From Acanthosepion esculentum (taxonomy: Eukaryota > Mollusca > Cephalopoda > Sepiida > Sepiidae), in contig OZ038517.1 of the NCBI GenBank assembly GCA_964036315.1, forward strand, positions 19,271,886 through 19,335,885: a DNA stretch of 64,000 nt. The letters are read 5' to 3'. The position numbers and the translations under genes are program-made. Position 1 is the first letter of the stretch, and each line of letters begins with the position of its first letter. Of this stretch, positions 47,901 to 60,400 are shown piece by piece. The notes beneath the pieces are model-generated. The model saw nothing but the letters and a program-made list of their open reading frames with translations, did no database searches and had not been told where the DNA came from.

Positions 47901-50900
47901 AGAGTAGGGAAAAGAGAGAGAAGAGCGATAGAAAAGGTGGCGGAGAAAGAGAAAGAAGGAAAAATTGGGAAAGAGGTGAATGAAGAAAAGAACGAAAAAG
48001 AGAAAGAGTAGGGAAAAGGAAGAGAAGAGTGATAGAAAAGGTGTTGGAGAAAGAGAAAGAAGGAAAGATTGGGAAAGAGGTGAATGAAGAAAAGAACGAA
48101 AAAGAGAAAGAGTAAGGAAAAGGAAGAGAAGAGCGATAGAAAAGGTGTCGGAGAAAGAGAAAGAAGGAAAGATAGGGAAAGAGGTGAATGAAGAAAAGAA
48201 CGAAAAAGAGAAAGAGTAGGGAAAAGGAAGAGAAGAGCGATAGAAAAGGTGTCGGAGAAAGAGAAAGAAGGAAAGATAGGGAAAGTGGTGAATGAAGAAA
48301 AGAACGAAAAAGAGAAAGAGTAGGGAAAAGGAAGAGAAGAGCGATAGAAAAGGTGTCGGAGAAAGAGAAAGAAGGAAAGATAGAGAAAGAGGTGAATGAA
48401 GAAAAGAACGAAAAAGAGAAAGAGTAGGGAAAAGGAAGAGAAGAGCGATAGAAAAGGTGACGGAGAAAGAGAAAGAAGGAAAGATAGGGAAAGAGGTGAA
48501 TGAAGAAAAGAACGAAAAAGAGAAAGAGTAGGGAAAAGGGAGAGAAGAGCGATAGAAAAGGTGGCGGAGAAAGAGAAAGAAGGAAAAATTGGGAAAGAGG
48601 TGAATGAAGAAAAGAACGAAAAAGAGAAAGAGTAGGGAAAAGGAAGAGACGAGCGATAGAAAAGGTGTCGGAGAAAGAGAAAGAAGGAAAGATCGGGAAA
48701 GAGGTGAATGAAGAAAAGAACGAAAAAGAGAAAGAGTAGGGAAAAGGAAGAGAAGAGCGATAGAAAAGGTGTCGGAGAAAGGGAAAGAAGGAAAGATTGG
48801 GAAAGAGGTGAATGAAGAAAAGAACGAAAAAGAGAAAGAGTAGGGAAAAGGAAGAGAAGAGCGATAGAAAAGGTGTCGGAGAAAGAGAAAGAAGGAAAGA
48901 TAGAGAATGAAGGGAATGAAGAAAGAACGAAAAAGAGAAAGAGTAGGGAAAAGGAAGAGAAGAGCGATAGAAAAGTTGTCGGAGAAAGGGAAAGAAGGAA
49001 AGATTGGGAAAGAGGTGAATGAAGAAAAGAACGAAAAAGAGAAAGAGTAGGGAAAAGGAAGAGAAGAGCGATAGAAAAGGTGTCGGAGAAAGAGAAAGAA
49101 GGAAAGATAGGGAAAGAGGTGAATGAAGAAAAGAAAGAAAAAGAGAAAGAGTAGGGAAAAGGAAGAGAAGAGTGATAGAAAAGGTGTTGGAGAAAGAGAA
49201 AGAAGGAAAGATTGGGAAAGAGGTGAAAGAAGAAAAGAACGAAAAAGAGAAAGAGTAGGGAAAAGGAAGAGAAGAGCGATAGAAAAGGTGGCGGAGAAAG
49301 AGAAAGAAGGAAAGATTGGGAAAGAGGTGAATGAAGAAAAGAACGAAAAAGAGAAAGAGTAGGGAAAAGGAAGAGAAGAGCGATAGAAAAGGTGTCGGAG
49401 AAAGAGAAAGAAGGAAAGATAGGGAAAGAGTTGAATGAAGAAAAGAACGAAAAAGAGAAAGAGTAGGGAAAAGGAAGAGAAGAGCGATAGAAAAGGTGTC
49501 GGAGAAAGAGAAAGAAGGAAAGATAGGGAAAGAAGTGAATGAAGAAAAGAACGAAAAAGAGAAAGAGTAGGGAAAAGGAAGAGAAGAGCGATAGAAAAGG
49601 TGTCGGAGAAAGAGAAAGAAGGAAAGATAGAGAATGAAGGGAATGAAGAAAGAACGAAAAAGAGAAAGAGTAGGGAAAAGGAAGAGAAGAGCGATAGAAA
49701 AGGTGTCGGAGAAAGAGAAAGAAGGAAAGATAGGGAAAGAGGTGAATGAAGAAAAGAACGAAAAAGAGAAAGAGTAGGGAAAAGGAAGAGAAGAGCGATA
49801 GAAAAGGTGTCGGAGAAAGAGAAAGAAGGAAAGATAGAGAATGAAGGGAATGAAGAAAGAACGAAAAAGAGAAAGAGTAGGGAAAAGGAAGAGAAGAGCA
49901 ACAGAAAAGGTGTCGGAGAAAGAGAAAGAAGGAAAGATAGGGAAAGAGGTGAATGAAGAAAAGAACGAAAAAGAGAAAGAGTAGGGAAAAGGGAGAGAAG
50001 AGCGATAGAAAAGGTGTCGGAGAAAGAGAAAGAAGGAAAGATTGGGAAAGAGGTGAATGAAGAAAAGAACGAAAAAGAGAAAGAGTAGGGAAAAGGAAGA
50101 GAAGAGCGATAGAAAAGGTGTCGCAGAAAGAGAAAGAAAGAAAGATTGGGAAAGAGGTGAATGAAGAAAAGAACGAAAAAGAGAAAGAGTAGGGAAAAGG
50201 AAGAGAAGAGCGATAGAAAAGGTGTCGGAGAAAGAGAAAGAAGGAAAGATTGGGAAAGAGGTGAATGAAGAAAAGAACGAAAAAGAGAAAGAGTAGGGAA
50301 AAGGAAGAGAAGAGCGATAGAAAAGGTGTTCGAGAAAGAGAAAGAAGGAAAGATTGGGAAAGGGGTGAATGAAGAAAAGAACGAAAAAGAGAAAGAGTAG
50401 GGAAAAGGAAGAGAAGAGCGATAGAAAAGGTGTCGGAGAAAGAGAAAGAAGGAAAGATAGGGAAAGAGGTGAATGAAGAAAAGAACGAAAAAGAGAAAGA
50501 GTAGGGAAAAGAGAGAGAAGAGCGATAGAAAAGGTGGCGGAGAAAGAGAAAGAAGGAAAAATTGGGAAAGAGGTGAATGAAGAAAAGAACGAAAAAGAGA
50601 AAGAGTAGGGAAAAGGAAGAGAAGAGTGATAGAAAAGGTGTTGGAGAAAGAGAAAGAAGGAAAGATTGGGAAAGAGGTGAATGAAGAAAAGAACGAAAAA
50701 GAGAAAGAGTAGGGAAAAGGAAGAGAAGAGCGATAGAAAAGGTGTCGGAGAAAGAGAAAGAAGGAATGATAGGGAAAGAGGTGAATGAAGAAAAGAACGA
50801 AAAAGAGAAAGAGTAGGGAAAAGGAAGAGAAGAGCGATAGAAAAGGTGTCGGAGAAAGAGAAAGAAGGAAAGATAGGGAAAGTGGTGAATGAAGAAAAGA

Positions 50901-52100
50901 ACGAAAAAGAGAAAGAGTAGGGAAAAGGAAGAGAAGAGCGATAGAAAAGGTGTCGGAGAAAGAGAAAGAAGGAAAGATAGAGAAAGAGGTGAATGAAGAA
51001 AAGAACGAAAAAGAGAAAGAGTAGGGAAAAGGAAGAGAAGAGCGATAGAAAAGGTGACGGAGAAAGAGAAAGACGGAAAGATAGGGAAAGAGGTGAATGA
51101 AGAAAAGAACGAAAAAGAGAAAGAGTAGGGAAAAGGGAGAGAAGAGCGATAGAAAAAGTGGCGGAGAAAGAGAAAGAAGGGAAAATTGGGAAAGAGGTGA
51201 ATGAAGAAAAGAACGAAAAAGAGAAAGAGTAGGGAAAAGGAAGAGACGAGCGATAGAAAAGGTGTCGGAGAAAGAGAAAGAAGGAAAGATCGGGAAAGAG
51301 GTGAATGAAGAAAAGAACGAAAAAGAGAAAGAGTAGGGAAAAGGAAGAGAAGAGCGATAGAAAAGGTGTCGGAGAAAAGGAAAGAAGGAAAGATTGGGAA
51401 AGAGGTGAATGAAGAAAAGAACGAAAAAGAGAAAGAGTAGGGAAAAGGAAGAGAAGAGCGATAGAAAAGGTGTCGGAGAAAGAGAAAGAAGGAAAGATAG
51501 AGAATGAAGGGAATGAAGAAAGAACGAAAAAGAGAAAGAGTAGGGAAAAGGAAGAGAAGAGCGATAGAAAAGTTGTCGGAGAAAGGGAAAGAAGGAAAGA
51601 TTGGGAAAGAGGTGAATGAAGAAAAGAACGAAAAAGAGAAAGAGTAGGGAAAAGGAAGAGAAGAGCGATAGAAAAGGTGTCGGAGAAAGAGAAAGAAGGA
51701 AAGATAGGGAAAGAGGTGAATGAAGAAAAGAAAGAAAAAGAGAAAGAGTAGGGAAAAGGAAGAGAAGAGTGATAGAAAAGGTGTTGGAGAAAGAGAAAGA
51801 AGGAAAGATTGGGAAAGAGGTGAAAGAAGAAAAGAACGAAAAAGAGAAAGAGTAGGGAAAAGGAAGAGAAGAGCGATAGAAAAGGTGGCGGAGAAAGAGA
51901 AAGAAGGAAAGATTGGGCAAGAGGTGAATGAAGAAAAGAACGAAAAAGAGAAAGAGTAGGGAAAAGGAAGAGAAGAGCGATAGAAAAGGTGTCGGAGAAA
52001 GAGAAAGAAGGAAAGATAGGGAAAGAGTTGAATGAAGAAAAGAACGAAAAAGAGAAAGAGTAGGGAAAAGGAAGAGAAGAGCGATAGAAAAGGTGTCGGA
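42000..52100. repeat. Higher-order repeat of 33-37 and 25 units
   Basis: Markers show a block and its later copies. GATTTGG is at 42568 and 45993, and AAAAAGAAAAAGAG at 42911 and 46336 (3425 bp). GGTTTCGG at 43474 and 47209 and GTTCGAG at 43997 and 47732 give 3735 bp. GAAAAGTTGTCGG at about 45136 and 48975 gives 3839 bp. The offset grows by about three units and then one unit along the block, so the second copy gained units internally. A third partial copy follows at 2597 bp: GTTCGAG 47732 to 50329, GAAAGTGGTG 48286 to 50883, GTGAAAGAAG 49223 to 51820. A further separated copy of the last marker lies at 60135. Confidence 0.9.
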
Positions 52101-53099
52101 GAAAGAGAAAGAAGGAAAGATAGGGAAAGAGGTGAATGAAGAAAAGAACGAAAAAGAGAAAGAGTAGGGAAAAGGAAGAGAAGAGCGATAGAAAAGGTGT
52201 TGGAGAAAGAGAAAGATGGAAAGATAGGGAAAGAGGTGAATGAAGAAAAGAACGAAAAAGAGAAAGAGTAGGGAAAAGGAAGAGAAGAGCGATAGAAAAG
52301 GTGTCGGAGAAAGAGAAAGAAGGAAAGAGAATGAAAGAGGGGAATGAAGAAAAGAACGAAAAAGAGAAAGAGAAGGGAAAAGGAAGAGAAGAGTGATAGA
52401 AAAGGTGTTGGAGAAAGAGAAAGAAGGAAAGATAGGGAAAGAGGTGAATGAAGAAAAGAACGAAAAAGAGAAAGAGTAGGGAAAAGGAAGACAAGAGCGA
52501 TAGAAAACGTGTCGGAGAAAGAGAATGAAGGAAAGATAGGGAAAGAGGGGAATGAAGAAAAGAACGAAAAAGAGAAAGAGTAGGGAAAAGGAAGAGAAGA
52601 GCGATAGAAAATGTGTCGGAGAAAGAGAAAGAAGGGAAGATAGGGAAAGAGAGGAATGAAGAAAAGAACGAAAAAGAGAAAGAGTAGGGAAAAGGAAGAG
52701 AAGAGCGATAGAAAAGGTGTCGGAGAAAGAGAAAGAAGGAAAAATAGGGAAAGAGGTGAATGAAGAAAAGAACGAAAAAGAGAAAGAGTAGGGAAAAGGA
52801 AGAGAAGAGCGATAGAAAAGGTGTCGGAGAAAGAGAAAAAGGAAAGATTGGGAAAGAGGTGAATGAAGAAAAGAACGAAAAAGAGAAAGAGTAGGGAAAA
52901 GGAAGAGAAGAGCGATAGAAAATGTGTTGGAGAAAGAGAAAGAAGGAAAGATAGGGAAAGAGGTGAATGAAGAAAAGAATGAAAAAGAGAAAGAGTAGGG
53001 AAAAGGGAGAGAAGAGCGATAGAAAAGGTGTCGGAGAAAGAGAAAGAAGGAAAAATTGGGAAAGAGGTGAATGAAGAAAAGAACGAAAAAGAGAAAGAG

Positions 53100-56000
53100 T
53101 AGGGAAAAGGAAGAGAAGAGAGATAGAAAAGGTGTCGGAGAAAGAGAAAGAAGGAAAGATTGGGAAAGAGGTGAATGAAGAAAAGAACGAAAAAGAGAAA
53201 GAGTAAAGAAAAGGTAGAGAAGAGCGATAGAAAAGGTGTCGGAGAAAGAGAAAGAAGGAAAGATAGAGAAAGAGGTGAATGAAGAAAAGAACGAAAAAGA
53301 GAAAGAGTAGGGAAAAGGAAGAGAAGAGCGATAGAAAAGGTGTCGGAGAAAGAGAAAGAAGGAAAGATAGGGAAAGAGGTGAATGAAGAAAAGAACGAAA
53401 AAGAGAAAGAGTAGGGAAAAGGAAGAGAAGAGCGATAGAAAAGGTGTTGGAGAAAGAGAAAGATGGAAAGATAGGTAAAGAGGTGAATGAAGAAAAGAAC
53501 GAAAAAGAGAAAGAGTAGGGAAAAGGAAGAGAAGAGCGATAGAAAAGGTGTCGGAGAAAGAGAAAGAAGGAAAGAGAATGAAAGAGGGGAATGAAGAAAA
53601 GAACGAAAAAGAGAAAGAGTAGGGAAAAGGAAGAGAAGAGTGATAGAAAAGGTGTTGGAGAAAGAGAAAGAAGGAAAGATAGGGAAAGAGGTGAATGAAG
53701 AAAAGAACGAAAAAGAGAAAGAGTAGGGAAAAGGAAGACAAGAGCGATAGAAAACGTGTCGGAGAAAGAGAATGAAGGAAAGATAGGGAAAGAGGGGAAT
53801 GAAGAAAAGAACGAAAAAGAGAAAGAGTAGGGAAAAGGAAGAGAAGAGCGATAGAAAAGGTGTCGGAGAAAGAGAAAGAAGGAAAGATAGGGAAAGAGAG
53901 GAATGAAGAAAAGAACGAAAAAGAGAAAGAGTAGGGAAAAGGAAGAGAAGAGCGATAGAAAAGGTGTCGGAGAAAGAGAAAGAAGGAAAGATAGGGAAAG
54001 AGGTGAATGAAGAAAAGAACGAAAAAGAGAAAGAGTAGGGAAAAGGAAGAGAAGAGCGATAGAAAAGGTGTCGGTGAAAGAGAAAGAAGGAAAGATAGGG
54101 AAAGAGGTGAATGAAGAAAAGAACGAAAACGAGAAAGAGTAGGGAAAAGGAAGAGAAGAGCGATAGAAAAGGTGTCGGAGAAAGAGAAAGAAGGAAAGAT
54201 AGGGAAAGAGGTGAATGAAGAAAAGAACGAAAAAGAGAAAGAGTAGGGAAAAGCGAGAGAAGAGGGATAGAAAAGGTGGCGGAGAAAGAGAAAGAAGGAA
54301 AAATTGGGAAAGAGGTGAATGAAGAAAAGAACGAAAAAGAGAAAGAGTAGGGAAAAGGAAGAGACGAGCGATAGAAAAGGTGTCGGAGAAAGAGAAAGAA
54401 GGAAAGATTTGGAAAGAGGTGAATGAAGAAAAGAACGAAAAAGAGAAAGAGTAGGGAAAAGGAAGAGAAGAGCGATAGAAAAGGTGTCGGAGAAAGAGAA
54501 AGAAGGAAAGATTGGGAAAGAGGTGAATGAATAAAAGAACGAAAAAGAGAAAGAGTAGGGAAAAGGAAGAGAAGAGCGATAGAAAAGGTGTCGGAGAAAG
54601 AGAAAGAAGGAAAGATTGGGAAAGAGGTGAATGAAGAAAAGAACGAAAAAGAGAAAGAGTAGGGAAAAGGAAGAGAAGAGCGATAGAAAAGGTGTCGGAG
54701 AAAGAGAAAGAAGGAAAGATAGAGAATGAAGGGAAAGAAGAAAGAACGAAAAAGAGAAAGAGTAGGGAAAAGGAAGAGAAGAGCAACAGAAAAGGTGTCG
54801 GAGAAAGAGAAAGAAGGAAAGATAGGGAAAGAGGTGAATGAAGAAAAGAACGAAAAAGAGAAAGAGTAGGGAAAAGGAAGAGAAGAGTGATAGAAAAGGT
54901 GTCGGAGAAAGAGAAAGAAGGAAAGATAGAGAATGAAGGGAATGAAGAAAGAACGAAAAAGACAAAGAGTAGGGAAAAGGAAGAGAAGAGCGATAGAAAA
55001 GGTGTCGGAGAAAGAGAAAGAAGGAAAGATAGAGAAAGAGGTGAATGAAGAAAAGAACGAAAAAGAGAAAGAGTAGGGAAAAGGAAGAGAAGAGCGATAG
55101 AAAAGGTGTCGGAGAAAGAGAAAGAAGGAAAGAGAATGAAAAAGAGGAATGAAGAAAAGAACGAAAAAGAGAAAGAGTAGGGAAAAGGAAGAGAAGAATG
55201 ATAGAAAAGGTGTTGGAGAAAGAGAAAGAAGGAAAGATAGGGAAAGAGGTGAATGAAGAAAAGAACGAAAAAGAGAAAGAGTAGGGAAAAGGAAGAGAAG
55301 AGAGATAGAAAAGGTGTCGGAGAAAGAGAAAGAAGGAAAGATTGGGAAAGAGGTGAATGAAGAAAAGAACGAAAAAGAGAAAGAGTAAAGAAAAGGTAGA
55401 GAAGAGCGATAGAAAAGGTGTCGGAGAAAGAGAAAGAAGGAAAGATAGAGAAAGAGGTGAATGAAGAAAAGAACGAAAAAGAGAAAGAGTAGGGAAAAGG
55501 AAGAGAAGAGCGATAGAAAAGGTGTCGGAGAAAGAGAAAGAAGGAAAGATAGGGAAAGAGGTGAATGAAGAAAAGAACGAAAAAGAGAAAGAGTAGGGAA
55601 AAGGAAGAGAAGAGCGATAGAAAAGGTGTTGGAGAAAGAGAAAGATGGAAAGATAGGTAAAGAGGTGAATGAAGAAAAGAACGAAAAAGAGAAAGAGTAG
55701 GGAAAAGGAAGAGAAGAGCGATAGAAAAGGTGTCGGAGAAAGAGAAAGAAGGAAAGAGAATGAAAGAGGGGAATGAAGAAAAGAACGAAAAAGAGAAAGA
55801 GTAGGGAAAAGGAAGAGAAGAGTGATAGAAAAGGTGTTGGAGAAAGAGAAAGAAGGAAAGATAGGGAAAGAGGTGAATGAAGAAAAGAACGAAAAAGAGA
55901 AAGAGTAGGGAAAAGGAAGACAAGAGCGATAGAAAACGTGTCGGAGAAAGAGAATGAAGGAAAGATAGGGAAAGAGGGGAATGAAGAAAAGAACGAAAAA

Positions 56001-57450
56001 GAGAAAGAGTAGGGAAAAGGAAGAGAAGAGCGATAGAAAAGGTGTCGGAGAAAGAGAAAGAAGGAAAGATAGGGAAAGAGAGGAATGAAGAAAAGAACGA
56101 AAAAGAGAAAGAGTAGGGAAAAGGAAGAGAAGAGCGATAGAAAAGGTGTCGGAGAAAGAGAAAGAAGGAAAGATAGGGAAAGAGGTGAATGAAGAAAAGA
56201 ACGAAAAAGAGAAAGAGTAGGGAAAAGGAAGAGAAGAGCGATAGAAAAGGTGTCGGTGAAAGAGAAAGAAGGAAAGATAGGGAAAGAGGTGAATGAAGAA
56301 AAGAACGAAAACGAGAAAGAGTAGGGAAAAGGAAGAGAAGAGCGATAGAAAAGGTGTCGGAGAAAGAGAAAGAAGGAAAGATAGGGAAAGAGGTGAATGA
56401 AGAAAAGAACGAAAAAGAGAAAGAGTAGGGAAAAGCGAGAGAAGAGGGATAGAAAAGGTGGCGGAGAAAGAGAAAGAAGGAAAAATTGGGAAAGAGGTGA
56501 ATGAAGAAAAGAACGAAAAAGAGAAAGAGTAGGGAAAAGGAAGAGACGAGCGATAGAAAAGGTGTCGGAGAAAGAGAAAGAAGGAAAGATTTGGAAAGAG
56601 GTGAATGAAGAAAAGAACGAAAAAGAGAAAGAGTAGGGAAAAGGAAGAGAAGAGCGATAGAAAAGGTGTCGGAGAAAGAGAAAGAAGGAAAGATTGGGAA
56701 AGAGGTGAATGAATAAAAGAACGAAAAAGAGAAAGAGTAGGGAAAAGGAAGAGAAGAGCGATAGAAAAGGTGTCGGAGAAAGAGAAAGAAGGAAAGATTG
56801 GGAAAGAGGTGAATGAAGAAAAGAACGAAAAAGAGAAAGAGTAGGGAAAAGGAAGAGAAGAGCGATAGAAAAGGTGTCGGAGAAAGAGAAAGAAGGAAAG
56901 ATAGAGAATGAAGGGAAAGAAGAAAGAACGAAAAAGAGAAAGAGTAGGGAAAAGGAAGAGAAGAGCAACAGAAAAGGTGTCGGAGAAAGAGAAAGAAGGA
57001 AAGATAGGGAAAGAGGTGAATGAAGAAAAGAACGAAAAAGAGAAAGAGTAGGGAAAAGGAAGAGAAGAGTGATAGAAAAGGTGTCGGAGAAAGAGAAAGA
57101 AGGAAAGATAGAGAATGAAGGGAATGAAGAAAGAACGAAAAAGACAAAGAGTAGGGAAAAGGAAGAGAAGAGCGATAGAAAAGGTGTCGGAGAAAGAGAA
57201 AGAAGGAAAGATAGAGAAAGAGGTGAATGAAGAAAAGAACGAAAAAGAGAAAGAGTAGGGAAAAGGAAGAGAAGAGCGATAGAAAAGGTGTCGGAGAAAG
57301 AGAAAGAAGGAAAGAGAATGAAAAAGAGGAATGAAGAAAAGAACGAAAAAGAGAAAGAGTAGGGAAAAGGAAGAGAAGAATGATAGAAAAGGTGTTGGAG
57401 AAAGAGAAAGAAGGAAAGATAGGGAAAGAGGTGAATGAAGAAAAGAACGA
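53100..57450. repeat. 21-unit (2182-bp) higher-order repeat, two copies
   Basis: Markers recur at exactly 2182 bp: GAAGAGAGATAG (53121 and 55303), GGAAGACAAGAGCG (53739 and 55921), GAATGAATAAAAG (54532 and 56714) and AAAAAGACAAAGAG (54961 and 57143). 2182 is 21 x 104 minus 2. Units of the AAAGAGAATGAAAGAGG type and the GAAAACGTG variant occur once per block and continue as scattered single units to about 59,900. Confidence 0.93.
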
Positions 57451-60400
57451 AAAAGAGAAAGAGTAGGGAAAAGGAAGAGAAGAGCGATAGAAAAGGTGTT
57501 GGAGAAAGAGAAAGATGGAAAGATAGGGAAAGAGGTTAATGAAGAAAAGAACGAAAAAGAGAAAGAGTAGGGACAAGTAAGAGAAGAGCGATAGAAAAGG
57601 TGTCGTAGAAAGAGAAAGAAGGAAAGAGAATGAAAAAGGGGAATGAAGAAAAGAACGAAAAAGAGAAAGAGTAGGGAAAAGGAAGAGAAGAATGATAGAA
57701 AAGGTGTTGGAGAAAGAGAAAGAAGGAAAGATAGGGAAAGAGGTGAATGAAGAAAAGAACGAAAAAGAGAAAGAGTAGTGAAAAGGAAGACAAGAGCGAT
57801 AGAAAACGTGTCGGAGAAAGAGAATGAAGGAAAGATAGGGAAAGAGGGGAATGAAGAAAAGAACGAAAAAGAGAAAGAGTAGGGAAAAGGAAGAGAAGAG
57901 CGATAGAAAAGGTGTCGGAGAAAGAGAAAGAAGGAAAGATAGGGAAAGAGGTGAATGAAGAAAAGAACGAAAAAGAGAAAGAGTAGGGAAAAGGAAGAGA
58001 AGAGCGATAGAAAAGGTGTCGGTGAAAGAGAAAGAAGGAAAGATAGGGAAAGAGGTGAATGAAGAAAAGAACGAAAAAGAGAAAGAGTAGGGAAAAGGAA
58101 GAGAAGAGCGATATAAAAGGTGGCGGAGAAAGAGAAAGAAGGAAAGATAGGGAAAGAGGTGAATGAAGAAAAGAACGAAAAAGAGAAAGAGTAGGGAAAA
58201 GGAAGAGAAGAGCGATAGAAAAGGTGTCGGTGAAAGAGAAAGAAGGAAAGATAGGGAAAGAGGTGAATGAAGAAAAGAACGAAAAAGAGAAAGAGTAGGG
58301 AAAAGCGAGAGAAGAGCGATAGAAAAGGTGGCGGAGAAAGAGAAAGAAGGAAAGAGAATGAAAAAGGGGAATGAAGAAAAGAACGAAAAAGAGAAAGAGT
58401 AGGGAAAAGGAAGAGAAGAATGATAGAAAAGGTGTTGGAGAAAGAGAAAGAAGGAAAGATAGGGAAAGAGGTGAATGAAGAAAAGAACGAAAAAGAGAAA
58501 GAGTAGGGAAAAGGAAGACAAGAGCGATAGAAAACGTGTCGGAGAAAGAGAATGAAGGAAAGATAGGGAAAGAGGGGAATGAAGAAAAGAACGAAAAAGA
58601 GAAAGAGTAGGGAAAAGGAAGAGAAGAGCGATAGAAAAGCTGTCGGAGAAAGAGAAAGAAGGAAAGATAGGGAAAGTTAGGAATGAAGAAAAGAACGAAA
58701 AAGAGAAAGAGTAGGGAAAAAGAAGAGAAGAGCGATAGAAAAGCTGTCGGAGAAAGAGAAAGAAGGAAAGATAGGGAAAGAGGTGAATGAAGAAAAGAAC
58801 GAAAAAGAGAAAGAGTAGGGAAAAGGAAGAGAAGAGCGATAGAAAAGGTGTCGGAGAAAGAGAAAGAAGGAAAGATAGGGAAAGAGGTGAATGAAGAAAA
58901 GAACGAAAAAGAGAAAGAGTAGGGAAAAGGAAGAGAAGAGCGATAGAAAAGGTGTCGGAGAAAGAGAAAGAAGGAAAGATAGGGAAAGAGGTGAATGAAG
59001 AAAAGAACGAAAAAGAGAAAGAGTAGGGAAAAGGAAGAGAAGAGCGATAGAAAAGGTGTCGGTGAAAGAGAAAGAAGGAAAGATAGGGAAAGAGGTGAAT
59101 GAAGAAAAGAACGAAAAAGAGAAAGAGTAGGGAAAAGGAAGAGAACAGCGATATAAAAGGTGGCGGAGAAAGAGAAAGAAGGAAAGATAGGGAAAGAGGT
59201 GAATGAAGAAAAGAACGAAAAAGAGAAAGAGTAGGGAAAATGAAGAGAAGAGCGATAGAAAAGGTGTCGGTGAAAGAGAAAGAAGGAAAGATAGGGAAAG
59301 AGGTGAATGAAGAAAAGAACGAAAAAGAGAAAGAGTAGGGAAAAGCGAGAGAAGAGCGATAGAAAAGGTGGCGGAGAAAGAGAAAGAAGGAAAAATTGGG
59401 AAAGAGGTGAATGAAGAAAAGAACGAAAAAGAGAAAGAGTAGGGAAAAGGAAGAGACGAGCGATAGAAAAGGTGTCGGAGAAAGAGAAAGAAGGAAAGAT
59501 AGAGAAAGAGGTGAATGAAGAAAAGAACGAAAAAGAGAAAGAGTAGGGAAAAGGAAGAGAAGAGCGATAGAAAAGGTGTCGGAGAAAGAGAAAGAAGGAA
59601 AGAGAATGAAAAAGGGGAATGAAGAAAAGAACGAAAAAGAGAAAGAGTAGGGAAAAGGAAGAGAAGAATGATAGAAAAGGTGTTGGAGAAAGAGAAAGAA
59701 GGAAAGATAGGGAAAGAGATGAATGAAGAAAAGAACGAAAAAGAGAAAGAGTAGGGAAAAGGAAGAGAAGAGCGATAGAAAAGGTGTTGGAGAAAGAGAA
59801 AGATGGAAAGATAGGGAAAGAGGTGAATGAAGAAAAGAACGAAAAAGAGAAAGAGTAGGGAAAAGGAAGAGAAGAGCGATAGAAAAGGTTTCGGAGAAAG
59901 AGAAAGAAGGAAAGAGAATGAAAAAGGGGAATGAAGAAAAGAACGAAAAAGAGAAAGAGTAGGGAAAAGGAAGAGAAGAGCGATAGAAAAGGTGTCGGAG
60001 AAAGAGAAAGAAGGAAAGATAGGGAAAGAGGTGAATGAAGAAAAGAAAGAAAAAGAGAAAGAGTAGGGAAAAGGAAGAGAAGAGTGATAGAAAAGGTGTT
60101 GGAGAAAGAGAAAGAAGGAAAGATTGGGAAAGAGGTGAAAGAAGAAAAGAACGAAAAAGAGAAAGAGTAGGGAAAAGGAAGAGAAGAGCGATAGAAAAGG
60201 TGGCGGAGAAAGAGAAAGAAGGAAAGATTGGGAAAGAGGTGAATGAAGAAAAGAACGAAAAAGAGAAAGAGTAGGGAAAAGGAAGAGAAGAGCGATAGAA
60301 AAGGTGTCGGAGAAAGAGAAAGAAGGAAAGATAGGGAAAGAGTTGAATGAAGAAAAGAACGAAAAAGAGAAAGAGTAGGGAAAAGGAAGAGAAGAGCGAT

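Noticed and set aside
19306..60274. Plus-strand 69-94 codon Lys/Glu/Arg-rich frames
   Set aside because: Each is a translation of two to three satellite units, repeated at multiples of the unit length.
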